A stretch of 64,000 nucleotides of DNA. Origin: an uncultured delta proteobacterium. GTDB taxonomy: Bacteria; Desulfobacterota; Syntrophia; Syntrophales; UBA8958. Below are positions 37,191 through 47,858 of this stretch, piece by piece. The notes beneath the pieces were generated by a model. The model worked only from the letters and a program-made list of their open reading frames with translations. It made no database searches and was not told the DNA's origin. The translations under genes and the position numbers were made by a program. The stretch's first letter is position 1. Every line of letters starts with the position of its first letter. The stretch covers positions 17,395-81,394 of the forward strand of contig CAISJV010000020.1 in assembly GCA_903885795.1 (NCBI GenBank), written 5' to 3'.

Positions 37191-37336
37191 TTTTTCACCT
37201 CAAAAAAAAAGTCGAAATAACTAACAAATAATCATAACCCTGTCAAGGATAAAGGGGAATGAATTGACTTAACAGGATTTCCGTGGTAGGAACATAATGT
37301 TTGCAGGCCTGTATCGGCAGGGAGAGATGAGGAAGG

Positions 37337-38077
37337 ATGAAGGCATCAGATTTGGCCGGCTTTTTTTTACGGTCCCTTTTTGTTATGGCGTCGCTGAATT
37401 TCCAGAGAATGCAAAACTTGGGATTCGCCTTTGCCGTTCTTCCTCTTCTTCGGGGAATGGGAAAAGATGAAAAAAGCATTTCTTCATTTCTTGTCCGACA
37501 TCTTGGATATTTTAATACTCATCCTTACTTATCCGGCGCCGTACTCGGTTCGGTCATCAGGTTGGAGGAAGGTAATGGGCATCATGACCAGACCTCGGAC
37601 ATATCAAGATTGAAAAAATCCCTCATGGGTCCTTATGCTGCCATTGGAGACAGTTTTTTCTGGGGAAGTCTGCGACCTCTAGCTGGTATCACCGCTGCTG
37701 CTATGGCCTATCAAGGTTCTGCCTGGGCACCTTTTGTTTTGTTACTCATCTTTGATCCTCTACATGCCTGGATCCGCCTGAAAGGCTTCCTTGAGGGTTA
37801 CCGGCAGGGTTGGCAGGGGATTACCTATATCCAGTCGTGGGATTTACCGCGATTGGCGCATTTCATGCGGTGGGGGACCATTTTTTGCCTTGCCGTTGCC
37901 GCTGCGTGTCTAAGCCAGGGAATCGCCAATACCTACTTAGGGATATGGATGCAATCACTCGTCGGTATCGCGGTGCTCGCGGCAGTGCTCCTTTCTTTTC
38001 TTGCGGTGGAACGAGGTCTCTCTCCTCTTACCATCCTTTATGGCATGACGGCCGGATGCGTGGCGCTAATGATTTGA
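37337..38077 (+). CDS. PTS mannose-family IID component
   Basis: 246 residues. N-terminal FFLRSLFVMASLNFQRMQNL typical of EIID, then MGPYAAIGDSFFWGSLRPL and several membrane helices. IID normally works with IIC, but no IIC, IIB or IIA gene is adjacent. Transport cannot be assumed; in deltaproteobacteria such clusters may be regulatory. Followed 1 base later by HPr. Confidence 0.85.
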   Translation: MKASDLAGFFLRSLFVMASLNFQRMQNLGFAFAVLPLLRGMGKDEKSISSFLVRHLGYFNTHPYLSGAVLGSVIRLEEGNGHHDQTSDISRLKKSLMGPYAAIGDSFFWGSLRPLAGITAAAMAYQGSAWAPFVLLLIFDPLHAWIRLKGFLEGYRQGWQGITYIQSWDLPRLAHFMRWGTIFCLAVAAACLSQGIANTYLGIWMQSLVGIAVLAAVLLSFLAVERGLSPLTILYGMTAGCVALMI

Positions 38078-38078
38078 C

Positions 38079-38348
38079 ATGCAGGAGATAAGGATCTTTG
38101 AGGTTAGAAACAATTTAGGAATCCACGCGCGGGTGGCGGCAAAACTTGTGGCGACGTCCAATCGCTTCAAGTCCCGAATATTCTTCGAATACGATGGGCA
38201 AGAGGTCAACGGCAAGAGTCTTCTTGGTATCCTTACACTGGCTTGTTCCCGAGGTGGATTTATAACCGTAAAAGGGGAGGGCAGCGATGCCGTCGAGGCC
38301 ATGACTGCCTTAGAAAGTTTGTTTGCAGACAAGTTTGGCGAGGATTAA
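38079..38348 (+). CDS. ptsH: PTS phosphocarrier protein HPr
   Basis: 89 residues. Phosphorylatable His16 lies in GIHARVAAKLV (usual GLHARPA, here with Val for Pro). The regulatory serine is kept (VNGKSLLGI, Ser47), implying an HPr kinase elsewhere. Accepts phosphate from the EI encoded next. Confidence 0.92.
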   Translation: MQEIRIFEVRNNLGIHARVAAKLVATSNRFKSRIFFEYDGQEVNGKSLLGILTLACSRGGFITVKGEGSDAVEAMTALESLFADKFGED

Positions 38349-38368
38349 TAAGGAGTAGAATCTTTCAT

Positions 38369-40150
38369 ATGGTACCAGAACAAAGCATGAAAAACATTGT
38401 TCTCAAAGGAATTGGCGTATCGCCGGGGGTAGTGATCGGTAAGGCCTATCTGTTTGATCGTCGTGATTCTCAGATTTCTTTTTACAAGCTTGGTAAGGCC
38501 AGTCTGTTAACAAAGGAAATTAAGAGGTTTCGAGATGCCCTGCGGGCCTCGGAAGCGCAATTGCGTGATGTAAAGAGCCGTCTCAGTGAAGTAGCAGGGC
38601 TAGAACCGCTATATATTATGGATGTTCACATCATGATCCTAAAGGACCGTTCCTTCGTCCGCAATGTTGTGCAGCGGATTAAGGATATGTCTATAAACGC
38701 CGAATGGGCCGTCAGCATGACCATTGACAAATACCGGGAACTGTTCGAGAAAATGGAGGATGAGTACCTCCGGGATCGCTTCAGTGATATCCGTTATGTG
38801 GGGCAAATGATCCTCAGGCATCTCGCCGGCAGGCGGCAAGAAACCATCTCTCCTCTGGGAGAACGAGTCATTGTCATAGCCTCGGATTTGTCTCCCGCTG
38901 ATACGGCCCAGATGATGATTGACAAGGTTCTCGGTTTCGCAACTGATATCGGAAGCAAGACATCCCATACCGCTATTGTAGCACGTTCCATCGCCATTCC
39001 CGCCGTTGTCGGCCTGGAGAAGGTCACCCGTCTGGTGCGAACCAACGATGATATCATTATCGACGGCGCCGCCGGACTGGTCATTGTCAATCCGGATCCC
39101 GAGATCCTCCATCGCTATGAAGAAAAGAAACGTCTTTATCAAACGGCCCGGGAAGTATCCCTGAAATTTGCAAAATTTCCGGCGGTTACTAAGGACCGTT
39201 ATAAAATTCAAGTCGGCGGCAATATCGAATTCATTGAAGAAATCCCTTCCGCCATCGCCCATGGGGCCGAAGGGATTGGTCTATACCGCACCGAATTCAT
39301 TTATATTAATCGCGAAGAGCTGCCGACGGAAGAGGACCACTTCGCAAATTACCGGCGTGTGATTGGTATCGAGGGTTTGCTATGGTCCACCATTCGCACC
39401 TTTGATCTGGGGGGGGACAAATACTTTTCCGATCCAAAGTTAGCCAAGGAGATGAACCCTCAGATGGGATTGCGAGCCATCCGTTTCTGCCTGAAAGAGA
39501 TCAACCTGTTCAAGGTGCAGCTCCGGGCGATCTTGCGCGCCAGCGCCTTCGGGAAAACAAGGATACTTTTTCCCATGATCTCGGGAATAGAAGAAATTCG
39601 CGCCGCCAAAAAAATTCTCGCTGAGGTTAGGGACGATTTAAGTCTAGAAGGGGCTGACGTGGGTGAGGATATAGAAATCGGTGCTATGATTGAGGTGCCT
39701 TCCGCGGTGGTCATCGCTGAGGTCCTTGCCAGGGAGGTGGATTTCTTCAGCATCGGGACAAATGATCTCATCCAGTATGTTCTGGCAATCGACCGGATCA
39801 ATGACCGCGTAAACTACCTTTATGAGCCGCTGCATCCTGCCGTCCTAAGGATGATCAAGCAGGTTGTCGATATAGGTCATCGGGCCGGCATCCATGTCGC
39901 CATGTGTGGTGAAATGGCCGGAGATCCTTTATATGCGATGATTCTTCTGGCCCTGGAACTCGATGAACTGAGCATGAATCCCTTGGCCATTCCGAAGGTT
40001 AAAGAAATCATCCGGGCAGCGACCCTGAAGGATTCGAAAAAACTACTTAAAGAAGTAATGGAGATGTCCTCGGCCACGGAAATCAGGGAGCTTGTGGAAA
40101 AGACCATGCGAGAAAAATTTCCCGCTGCCTTTGCCGGAAACGGTTCATAG
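38369..40150 (+). CDS. ptsI: PTS enzyme I, phosphoenolpyruvate-protein phosphotransferase
   Basis: 593 residues from 38369. Active-site His200 in GSKTSHTAIVARS, PEP-binding EGIGLYRTEF, and the C-terminal signature DFFSIGTNDLIQY with MCGEMAG. Transfers phosphate from PEP to HPr. GGAG lies rather far (about 14 bases) from the ATG at 38369; 38387 is an alternative. Last of the IID-HPr-EI set. Confidence 0.93.
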   Translation: MVPEQSMKNIVLKGIGVSPGVVIGKAYLFDRRDSQISFYKLGKASLLTKEIKRFRDALRASEAQLRDVKSRLSEVAGLEPLYIMDVHIMILKDRSFVRNVVQRIKDMSINAEWAVSMTIDKYRELFEKMEDEYLRDRFSDIRYVGQMILRHLAGRRQETISPLGERVIVIASDLSPADTAQMMIDKVLGFATDIGSKTSHTAIVARSIAIPAVVGLEKVTRLVRTNDDIIIDGAAGLVIVNPDPEILHRYEEKKRLYQTAREVSLKFAKFPAVTKDRYKIQVGGNIEFIEEIPSAIAHGAEGIGLYRTEFIYINREELPTEEDHFANYRRVIGIEGLLWSTIRTFDLGGDKYFSDPKLAKEMNPQMGLRAIRFCLKEINLFKVQLRAILRASAFGKTRILFPMISGIEEIRAAKKILAEVRDDLSLEGADVGEDIEIGAMIEVPSAVVIAEVLAREVDFFSIGTNDLIQYVLAIDRINDRVNYLYEPLHPAVLRMIKQVVDIGHRAGIHVAMCGEMAGDPLYAMILLALELDELSMNPLAIPKVKEIIRAATLKDSKKLLKEVMEMSSATEIRELVEKTMREKFPAAFAGNGS

Positions 40151-40183
40151 GTTTGTCCTCAGAGAGGTAATTACATTCATCAA

Positions 40184-42823
40184 ATGATACCGCTATTGGG
40201 AAAGATTGAAAGATGGATCAAGGAGTCTTGTAATTACAAACGGGAAAGTTTGTATGCTGAGGGTAATTTCCCCTTGAACTGGCTTGTTAAGAAGGTCCTT
40301 TCCAAAATACCGTTTGACATGGAAGCCGTCGATTTTATCAAAAGACTGAGCGGTGAGGGGCTGGTCGTCTATGTTCTGAAGGATCGCAGTCAGCTCAACA
40401 GTCTTATCATAAGAGACTTGGCCTTACGGGAAGGTATTCCGAAGCCCGCCTACAGCCATGATGTCAATATGACCCTGTGGCAGCCCTTGCCCATAGCCTT
40501 GCGTGTCACGGCGTCGCTTCTATTTCGCTTTTTTTGTCGCCGTGAAGAATCGGAAGAGGACACCGGCAATCCACTCCACAGTCATCTTGCCGCCGGTCAT
40601 GCTTTGATCATTCATCTTGGCGGCTCTGAATTCTTCGAAAACAGGAAAGTTGAAGAAGCCCTGAACTCACTTATGGCGGCGCAAAAGGTCCTTGACAGGC
40701 CGATATACCTCGTCCCCGTCCTGGTGACGTATGGGAGGAGGAGAGAAAAGGAAAAAGAAAGTCTGATGAACATCCTCTTCGGTCAGACGGATAATACCAT
40801 GTTCCTCCAGCGATTGATCACCTTCCTCCGCTATGCCAACAAAATCTTCGTGATGCCCACGGAAGCTATGGAATTGTCTCAGTATAGCAAGGAAAATGCT
40901 GAATTGCCGGCCATGGATACGATTCAGAATCTGCGGCGGGAGCTGATCGAAAGGATCGACGAAGAGAAAACCGTCGTGGTGGGCACTTTCCTGAAATCCC
41001 GGCAGGAACATATCAGCATGGTCCTAAAAGAACCGGGGCTTATCAGTTATATGGAAAATATGGCCGCGGCGGGGAAAAAGGACTATCCTGCCCTGGTCAG
41101 GGAATCACGAAAATATCTGAATGAAATAGCCGCTGATTATAGTAATGTTCTTATTGAGGTATGGGCGCGGATTCTGTCCTGGCTGTGGAACAATATCTAT
41201 GACGGCGTTGTAGTCGACCGCGAGGGAATGGCAAGAATTCGCAATATATCCAAGAAGATGCCATTTGTCATCATTCCCTGTCACCGCAGTCATATCGATT
41301 ATCTGCTGCTATCTTATATCTTTTATGAACATCATATCCAGTTGCCCTTCGTTGCCGCGGGGACCAATATGGCCTTCGGCCCTTTCGGTTATATCTTCCG
41401 AAAATCCGGCGCTTTTTTTCTGCGACGGAGTTTTCGGGGGAATCCCCTTTATTCTGAGGTATTTGCGAAGTACCTGGAAATTTTGATCAAGGAAGGATTG
41501 CCGATCGAATTTTTCATTGAGGGGGGTCGTAGTAGAACCGGCAAGATGGTGATGCCGAAATACGGTCTGCTGTCGATGATCATTCAGGCCTTTCAGCAAC
41601 AGGCCACGGAAGATCTCGCCGCCATACCCATATATATTGGATATGACCGCGTTATCGAGGAGAAATCCTATTTAAAGGAATTGGGAGGGGCTCCCAAAGA
41701 ACAGGAAAAAACGACGGATGTCATCAAAAGTTCCAAAGTGCTGCGCAAGCGTTATGGCAGCGTCTATGTGAACATTGGCGAACCGGTATTTCTGAAATCC
41801 TATTTAGAGGGCCAGGATAAAGTCTTTATTGACATGAATGTTGAAGAAAGGCAGCGTCTCTACAGACGGATCGGTTATGAGATTGCCTTGTCGATCAATA
41901 AAGTGTCCGTCGTCACACCATTTGCCCTCATTTCCGCAGGGCTTTTATCCCACGATCGTCGTGGTGTCAGTCATGATGAACTGATGGAGATCCTAACGGA
42001 GTTTTATGAATACCTGATTCATCGAAAAGTGAGTCTGGCTGCAACATTTATACACCGGGAAAAGGCTATTCATGACGCCCTGCACCTTTTCGACCAGTCA
42101 GGGCTGATTTCCAGGATGGGGGAAGAAGATGGGGAAGAATCGGACCTGGAAGAAATCGTCTATAGCCTCGACGACGACAAGCGCCTTAACCTCGAATACT
42201 ATAAAAACAACATCCTCCATTTCTTTTTGCCCCTGAGTTTTGTTGCCACCTCCATGCTTGCCCATCCGGAAGATGAGATTCCCCTTGGATTGATTCTTGA
42301 TGATTACCGATTTCTCAAACGGCTTTTCTGGAACGAATTCATATTCGATCAGGAGCGGGAGGACGGAGAGGACGTGAACGGAGCCCTTTCCTATCTCCAT
42401 GGTCGGGGAATGATTGCTGTGGAAAGGCGGGGCGATAATGGAGATGCATGTTTTGAAGTGAAAGGCAGAGGCAGGACAAACTTGCGACCATTTGCCGGTC
42501 TGATCGAAAACTATATCCAGTCTTACTGGATTGTCATCCGGGCCAGCGCATACCTGCGAAAAGGACCGAAATCAGAAAGGGAATGGCTGAAAAACATCCA
42601 CAAGCTCGGTTCGAAGATGTTCAAAAAAGGGGAGGTCTGCCGGGCCGAAGCCCTTTCCCAGGCAAACTACCAGAACGCCATGGTAGCTCTCCAGGAAGCC
42701 GGGATTTTAAGCCTGTCGGAAGCCGGCGATAAGAAAGACAGGAAGGAAGGAAAGACATATTCTCTCACCTCAGACCGGCGGGCCCAGGAATCCCTGAGAA
42801 GGCGGTTATTCCGTTTCTTGTAG
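40184..42823 (+). CDS. plsB: Glycerol-3-phosphate acyltransferase, PlsB type
   Basis: 879 residues. Acyltransferase core with the HX4D motif PCHRSHIDYLLLSY near 365 and substrate motif FFIEGGRSRTGK near 445, then a long C-terminal region. The N-terminal 200 residues match the PlsB/DHAPAT branch. Makes lysophosphatidic acid at the inner membrane. It follows ptsI by about 30 bases. Confidence 0.88.
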   Translation: MIPLLGKIERWIKESCNYKRESLYAEGNFPLNWLVKKVLSKIPFDMEAVDFIKRLSGEGLVVYVLKDRSQLNSLIIRDLALREGIPKPAYSHDVNMTLWQPLPIALRVTASLLFRFFCRREESEEDTGNPLHSHLAAGHALIIHLGGSEFFENRKVEEALNSLMAAQKVLDRPIYLVPVLVTYGRRREKEKESLMNILFGQTDNTMFLQRLITFLRYANKIFVMPTEAMELSQYSKENAELPAMDTIQNLRRELIERIDEEKTVVVGTFLKSRQEHISMVLKEPGLISYMENMAAAGKKDYPALVRESRKYLNEIAADYSNVLIEVWARILSWLWNNIYDGVVVDREGMARIRNISKKMPFVIIPCHRSHIDYLLLSYIFYEHHIQLPFVAAGTNMAFGPFGYIFRKSGAFFLRRSFRGNPLYSEVFAKYLEILIKEGLPIEFFIEGGRSRTGKMVMPKYGLLSMIIQAFQQQATEDLAAIPIYIGYDRVIEEKSYLKELGGAPKEQEKTTDVIKSSKVLRKRYGSVYVNIGEPVFLKSYLEGQDKVFIDMNVEERQRLYRRIGYEIALSINKVSVVTPFALISAGLLSHDRRGVSHDELMEILTEFYEYLIHRKVSLAATFIHREKAIHDALHLFDQSGLISRMGEEDGEESDLEEIVYSLDDDKRLNLEYYKNNILHFFLPLSFVATSMLAHPEDEIPLGLILDDYRFLKRLFWNEFIFDQEREDGEDVNGALSYLHGRGMIAVERRGDNGDACFEVKGRGRTNLRPFAGLIENYIQSYWIVIRASAYLRKGPKSEREWLKNIHKLGSKMFKKGEVCRAEALSQANYQNAMVALQEAGILSLSEAGDKKDRKEGKTYSLTSDRRAQESLRRRLFRFL

Positions 42824-42830
42824 CCACTGT

Positions 42831-44162
<1,332 letters not shown>

Positions 44163-44323
44163 TCAGCGGCTTATGACACAAAACATGTGAGGTTTGCAAG
44201 GAATTATGCCTTGTGTCTATCAGGCATGAAACATGTGCCGGCAGGATGTCGCGAAACATATCTTGATCGAAAGAGCTTTCTCATATAAGCTCTTAGGCAA
44301 TCGTTCAAGGAAAGGCATTTTAA

Positions 44324-45061
44324 ATGCCGATACGAAGACAATCAAAACTTTATCATCATCTGAAAAAATGGCTGGAAAAGGCCATCCTGGATCACCGGAT
44401 GATTGAAGAAGGGGACCGGGTCCTCGTAGGAATCTCGGGTGGTGCTGACAGTTTCGTGCTTCTCGACCTCCTCGCTTCATCCATGATCTTCACCCCGAAA
44501 TTCTCTCTGGCAGCGGTCCACATCGATCTCGGTTTTGAAGGGCATGAGGGGGATGCGGAAATTATCGAAGGGGAGCTGAAAAAGCGCGGCCATGATTTTA
44601 TTGTTGAAAAGACGGATATAGGTCCTCTGGCCCATAGTGACTTCAACCGTAAGAATCCCTGTTTTCTCTGTTCACGCCTTCGCAGAAAAAGGATCTTCGA
44701 GATTGCGGATGCCCAGGGATGCAACCAGATTGCCTTTGCCCATCATCGTGACGACATCATCGAGACCCTGTTGCTCAATTTATTTTACGGACGGGAAATC
44801 AGTACAATGAAGCCCAGTCAGTCCATCTTCAAGGGGGCCATGCACATTATCCGTCCTCTGGCCTATCTGGAGGAGGAACTGATTAAAAAATATGCCGGGG
44901 AATGCGGATTTAATGTTGTTGCCAACCGTTGCCCGACAAGCAAAACCTCACGGCGGCTTTATATAAAGGAACTATTAAATTCCCTGGAGAAGGAAAATCG
45001 GCAGATCCGTCATAACATCTGGACGGCTATGCATCATGTCAAGACGGATTATCTCCTGTAA
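44324..45061 (+). CDS. ttcA: TtcA-type tRNA 2-thiolation protein
   Basis: 245 residues. PP-loop SGGADS at 38-43 activates tRNA cytidine by adenylation; Cys113, Cys116 (PCFLC) and Cys203 (NRCPTS) fit the 4Fe-4S cluster ligands of TtcA. Adds sulfur to C32 of certain tRNAs. Lies 11 bases upstream of smpB. Confidence 0.87.
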   Translation: MPIRRQSKLYHHLKKWLEKAILDHRMIEEGDRVLVGISGGADSFVLLDLLASSMIFTPKFSLAAVHIDLGFEGHEGDAEIIEGELKKRGHDFIVEKTDIGPLAHSDFNRKNPCFLCSRLRRKRIFEIADAQGCNQIAFAHHRDDIIETLLLNLFYGREISTMKPSQSIFKGAMHIIRPLAYLEEELIKKYAGECGFNVVANRCPTSKTSRRLYIKELLNSLEKENRQIRHNIWTAMHHVKTDYLL

Positions 45062-45072
45062 GGTTAATATCT

Positions 45073-45546
45073 ATGACGGCGAAAGAAAAGAGTGCGGAAA
45101 AGATCATTGCTCAGAATAAAACGGCGCGACTCCACTATTTTATCGACGAGACCTATGAGGCGGGTATCGTCCTGGTTGGGACGGAGGTAAAATCCCTGCG
45201 GGAGGGGTGGGCCAATCTCAAGGACAGCTATGCCATGGTCAGGGAAGGGGAGGTGTTTCTCCACGAACTCCACATCAGTCCCTATACCTTCGGAAACCGC
45301 TATAATCATGAACCTCTGCGGGTCCGGAAGCTCCTGCTCCATAATCGCGAAATCAAGCGGCTATATGGAAAATCCCGGGAGAGGGGCTTAAGCATTATTC
45401 CACTGAAGCTGTACTTCAAGCGGGGCAAGGTGAAGGTGGAAATCGGCGTCGGCCATGGCAAGAAGCTCTACGACAAACGGGAAGAGCTCAAGAAGCGGGA
45501 TGATCGCCGGGACATGGCCAGAGCCATGTCGGAGAAGAACCGGTAA
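45073..45546 (+). CDS. smpB: tmRNA-binding protein SmpB
   Basis: 157 residues. [34 protein letters not shown] and the C-terminal basic tail KREDL-like ([20 protein letters not shown]). Brings tmRNA to stalled ribosomes. The tmRNA gene lies 125 bases downstream, so both halves of trans-translation are together. Confidence 0.97.
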   Translation: MTAKEKSAEKIIAQNKTARLHYFIDETYEAGIVLVGTEVKSLREGWANLKDSYAMVREGEVFLHELHISPYTFGNRYNHEPLRVRKLLLHNREIKRLYGKSRERGLSIIPLKLYFKRGKVKVEIGVGHGKKLYDKREELKKRDDRRDMARAMSEKNR

Positions 45547-45573
45547 GTGTTCCATCCCTGAAAGTCCTTTTTC

Positions 45574-45602
45574 TTGACTTTCCCCGATTCAGGGTTTAGT
45601 AT
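45574..45602 (+). promoter_or_regulatory. Promoter of ssrA
   Basis: TTGACT, 17-base spacer, TAGTAT. Predicted start near 45609; the mature RNA begins at 45671 after 5' processing. Confidence 0.6.
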
Positions 45603-45670
45603 GTAATCGTGTTTGTGTTTTGCTCTTTGGCATCAGACCACTCCCCAACGCGTATTCATCATACCATTAT

Positions 45671-46023
45671 GGGGGCGTCTCGGTTTCGACGGGGATAGTT
45701 GAAGCTGTAGCAGCGTACCGAGGTTCCTACAGGCCTCGTTAAACAGGTAGGAAAACCATAATCGCAGACAACTACGATTACGCCTTAGCCGCGTAAGACG
45801 GCTAACGTCCTCCTGATCATGCCTGCCGGGTCAGACGGGGCGCAATACAGGTAGGATAGCTGAACTCCCAGGCCTGGGGGGAGGGAGGCGAAATCTCTCA
45901 GGATAGTCACGGTTCATCCTGCCTTTGGGAGGGGCTGTCGGCGAAAGCAAATCAAAGGCTATGTACGTAGAACCTGCAGTGGAATATTTCCGGACGGGGG
46001 TTCGATTCCCCCCGCCTCCACCA
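45671..46023 (+). ncRNA. ssrA: Transfer-messenger RNA
   Basis: 353 nt. tRNA-like ends pair GGGGGCG with CGCCTCC, followed by A and encoded CCA; the T arm GGGGGTTCGATTCCCCC is perfect. The tag frame reads ADNYDYALAA and then TAA, ending in the protease-recognition LAA. 5' signature GTCTCGGTTTCGACGGGG present. Confidence 0.97.
45988..46023 (+). other. Candidate integration attachment site at the ssrA 3' end
   Basis: The T arm and acceptor end of ssrA are the usual target of tyrosine integrases, and an integrase gene stops 14 bases beyond it. I found no second copy of this stretch in the window, so the far end of the element is outside or decayed. Confidence 0.5.
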
Positions 46024-46036
46024 TAAAATCAAGTGG

Positions 46037-47203
46037 TTAGCTCGTTTTTGGCAGTATCAAAGCAGTATCAGTATCAGCGGGAGTATCAATAGAAATCACT
46101 TCCGCGCTCTGGCGGTAAACAGATCGGAGATCGTCATCCGTATCCTTGCCCATGTATCGCTCAAATGCCTTATTTGTCTCACTCATGGCAGCACGTTTGA
46201 TTTCTTCGGGGGAACGATATTTTCTTAATGCCCTGACGGATGAGTGTCTCGTGCCACCGTATAGGTCAACTCCTTTTATGCCGAGATTATCACAGGCTTT
46301 TACCCACCATTTGTAAAAATACTTTTCCCCGAAAGGTGCATTTTCAGAAACACCCGATATACCACTGCCATGCCGGAAAAAGGGCATTTCAGGGAAGGGG
46401 GACAAGGCGAATGTTTTGAGAGTATTGATGTCATCCGGTATTAAGGGGATCGATTTATATTCGGTCTTCGAATCGGATGCAGGAATATAAAGATACCCAT
46501 TTGCCGTGTCAATATTCCCCTCTGTTAATTTTATAAGTTCTCCTGGTCTTACGCTGATATATGTTGCCAGCCATTTAATGCCGAGATAAACTTTCTCATT
46601 CGCACATATCCTCCCGATTTCTTCTATGATCCGTTGTTGGGTTTCCTTATCAACGGTCTTCCTGTATCCCAACTCAAACAACACAACGGGAAACTCTGGT
46701 AAAATAGATATTTCTTGGCGTCTTTTCATCCAGAGAAAGAAGGCATGTATTGTAAACATAATGTTATGTCTTGATTTATCGGACAATTTAATTGACTTAA
46801 TGAAATCCTCAAGATGTCCAAAGCCGATTTCTTTAACGTTTGTATTGTTAAAATAACCTTGGGCATAGCGCATGTGCGAAACAAGATTCTTATATGTTCC
46901 TTTCCTTACCTCATCACGTTTATAGCTCAACCACTTAGATGACATATTGGAGAATCCAAGCGGATTATCTCTCTTGTAATCACGTTCATCAAATGTATGT
47001 TCATCAGTTTTGAATCGCAACCCCGTGAGAAATCTGAACGCATCGTTATAGGAACGGAACCGCCTGAGCACTTTATTAAATTTTACAAATAGCCTTGATG
47101 CCCTGCATTTTGGATGCTGAGGACAACAAAGAGCATTTCCCAAATCACGGAATTTGCTGTTGCATACAGGGCACCGTTCATCCGAATATATGCCGCCCTT
47201 CAT
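46037..47203 (-). CDS. Tyrosine site-specific integrase with N-terminal zinc ribbon
   Basis: 388 residues from the ATG at 47203 (GGGGGG upstream; 47266 is the alternative). N-terminal zinc ribbon (CPVC ... CCPQHPKC), a SAM-like core-binding domain, and a catalytic domain with Arg in SVRPGELIKL, the TRHSS box near residue 335, and the final Tyr in AFERYMG. It abuts ssrA, pointing to integration there. Belongs to a subgroup seen in Desulfobacterota. Confidence 0.88.
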   Translation of the reverse strand: MKGGIYSDERCPVCNSKFRDLGNALCCPQHPKCRASRLFVKFNKVLRRFRSYNDAFRFLTGLRFKTDEHTFDERDYKRDNPLGFSNMSSKWLSYKRDEVRKGTYKNLVSHMRYAQGYFNNTNVKEIGFGHLEDFIKSIKLSDKSRHNIMFTIHAFFLWMKRRQEISILPEFPVVLFELGYRKTVDKETQQRIIEEIGRICANEKVYLGIKWLATYISVRPGELIKLTEGNIDTANGYLYIPASDSKTEYKSIPLIPDDINTLKTFALSPFPEMPFFRHGSGISGVSENAPFGEKYFYKWWVKACDNLGIKGVDLYGGTRHSSVRALRKYRSPEEIKRAAMSETNKAFERYMGKDTDDDLRSVYRQSAEVISIDTPADTDTALILPKTS

Positions 47204-47301
47204 ACACAATTTCCCCCCTTGAAAAGTTGGGGTTATTTTGAGGGATGTCGATGTTTCTGTCAACATAAATAATTCCGACGTGTGTTATACGGTTACTTCC
47301 T

Positions 47302-47625
47302 CTATTCCCGGCCTGCCCGTCTCTTCACACTCTCCTGAGATCGCCTGCCCCGATGCGTTTTAGGCTTTGCACTTATTTCAACTACCCTTCGATTTTCTGG
47401 TCTGGATTTTGACCAGTCAAGGAGCATATCGATAAGGATATCGTCCATCCTCCGCCGCGTTCCCATCATTTGTTGAGGAGTGGCTTTGGTTCCTCGTCGG
47501 CCGTTTTCAAGCCCATTGTCCGCCGCTTGGCTCTTTAACTGTGCCGCAGCTGCTTCTTTGATCAGCTCTGATGTAATTGATATTTGTTGACTTTTAGTTC
47601 TGTTTTTTATTATCTTGTCCGACAT
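47302..47625 (-). CDS. Small unknown protein beside the integrase
   Basis: 107 residues, hydrophilic, rich in Arg, Ser and Ala, with a basic tail (KTHRGRRSQESVKRRAGRE). Not recognised. It lies 99 bases upstream of the integrase on the same strand and could be an excisionase-like or regulatory factor, but it shows no clear HTH. Its promoter shares the region of ATGGAT repeats with the divergent DUF3825 gene. Confidence 0.5.
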   Translation of the reverse strand: MSDKIIKNRTKSQQISITSELIKEAAAAQLKSQAADNGLENGRRGTKATPQQMMGTRRRMDDILIDMLLDWSKSRPENRRVVEISAKPKTHRGRRSQESVKRRAGRE

Positions 47626-47739
47626 ACCTCCAGAGCCCCTTTCTGCCTTTTCTTTTTACCGCTCTCAGCCTCTGATTCGAGGAGGGCGCTTCTTATGGCG
47701 GGACGATAACTAAAAATAAATAGTGATGTCAAAGGTATA

Positions 47740-47823
47740 TACATGGATTATTATGGATTGACCCGAAAATAATGTTTATGGAGATGGTGCTATCTACAGG
47801 GCTGTTTATGGATATTTATGGAT
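47740..47823 (+). promoter_or_regulatory. Array of TTTATGGAT-like direct repeats
   Basis: Nine-base units start at 47740 (TACATGGAT), 47750 (ATTATGGAT), 47775 (TTTATGGAG), 47805 and 47815 (TTTATGGAT twice). Spacings of 10, 25, 30 and 10 are mostly close to whole helical turns. The array lies just upstream of the DUF3825 gene, whose product has two HTH units, so an autoregulatory operator is plausible. Confidence 0.5.
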
Positions 47824-47858
47824 AAAGTGTGCTTATCAAGGATATTGTGAGAAGATAC

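Noticed and set aside
47740..47823. CRISPR array.
   Set aside because: Units are nine bases, unevenly spaced and without spacers of constant size; no cas genes are present.
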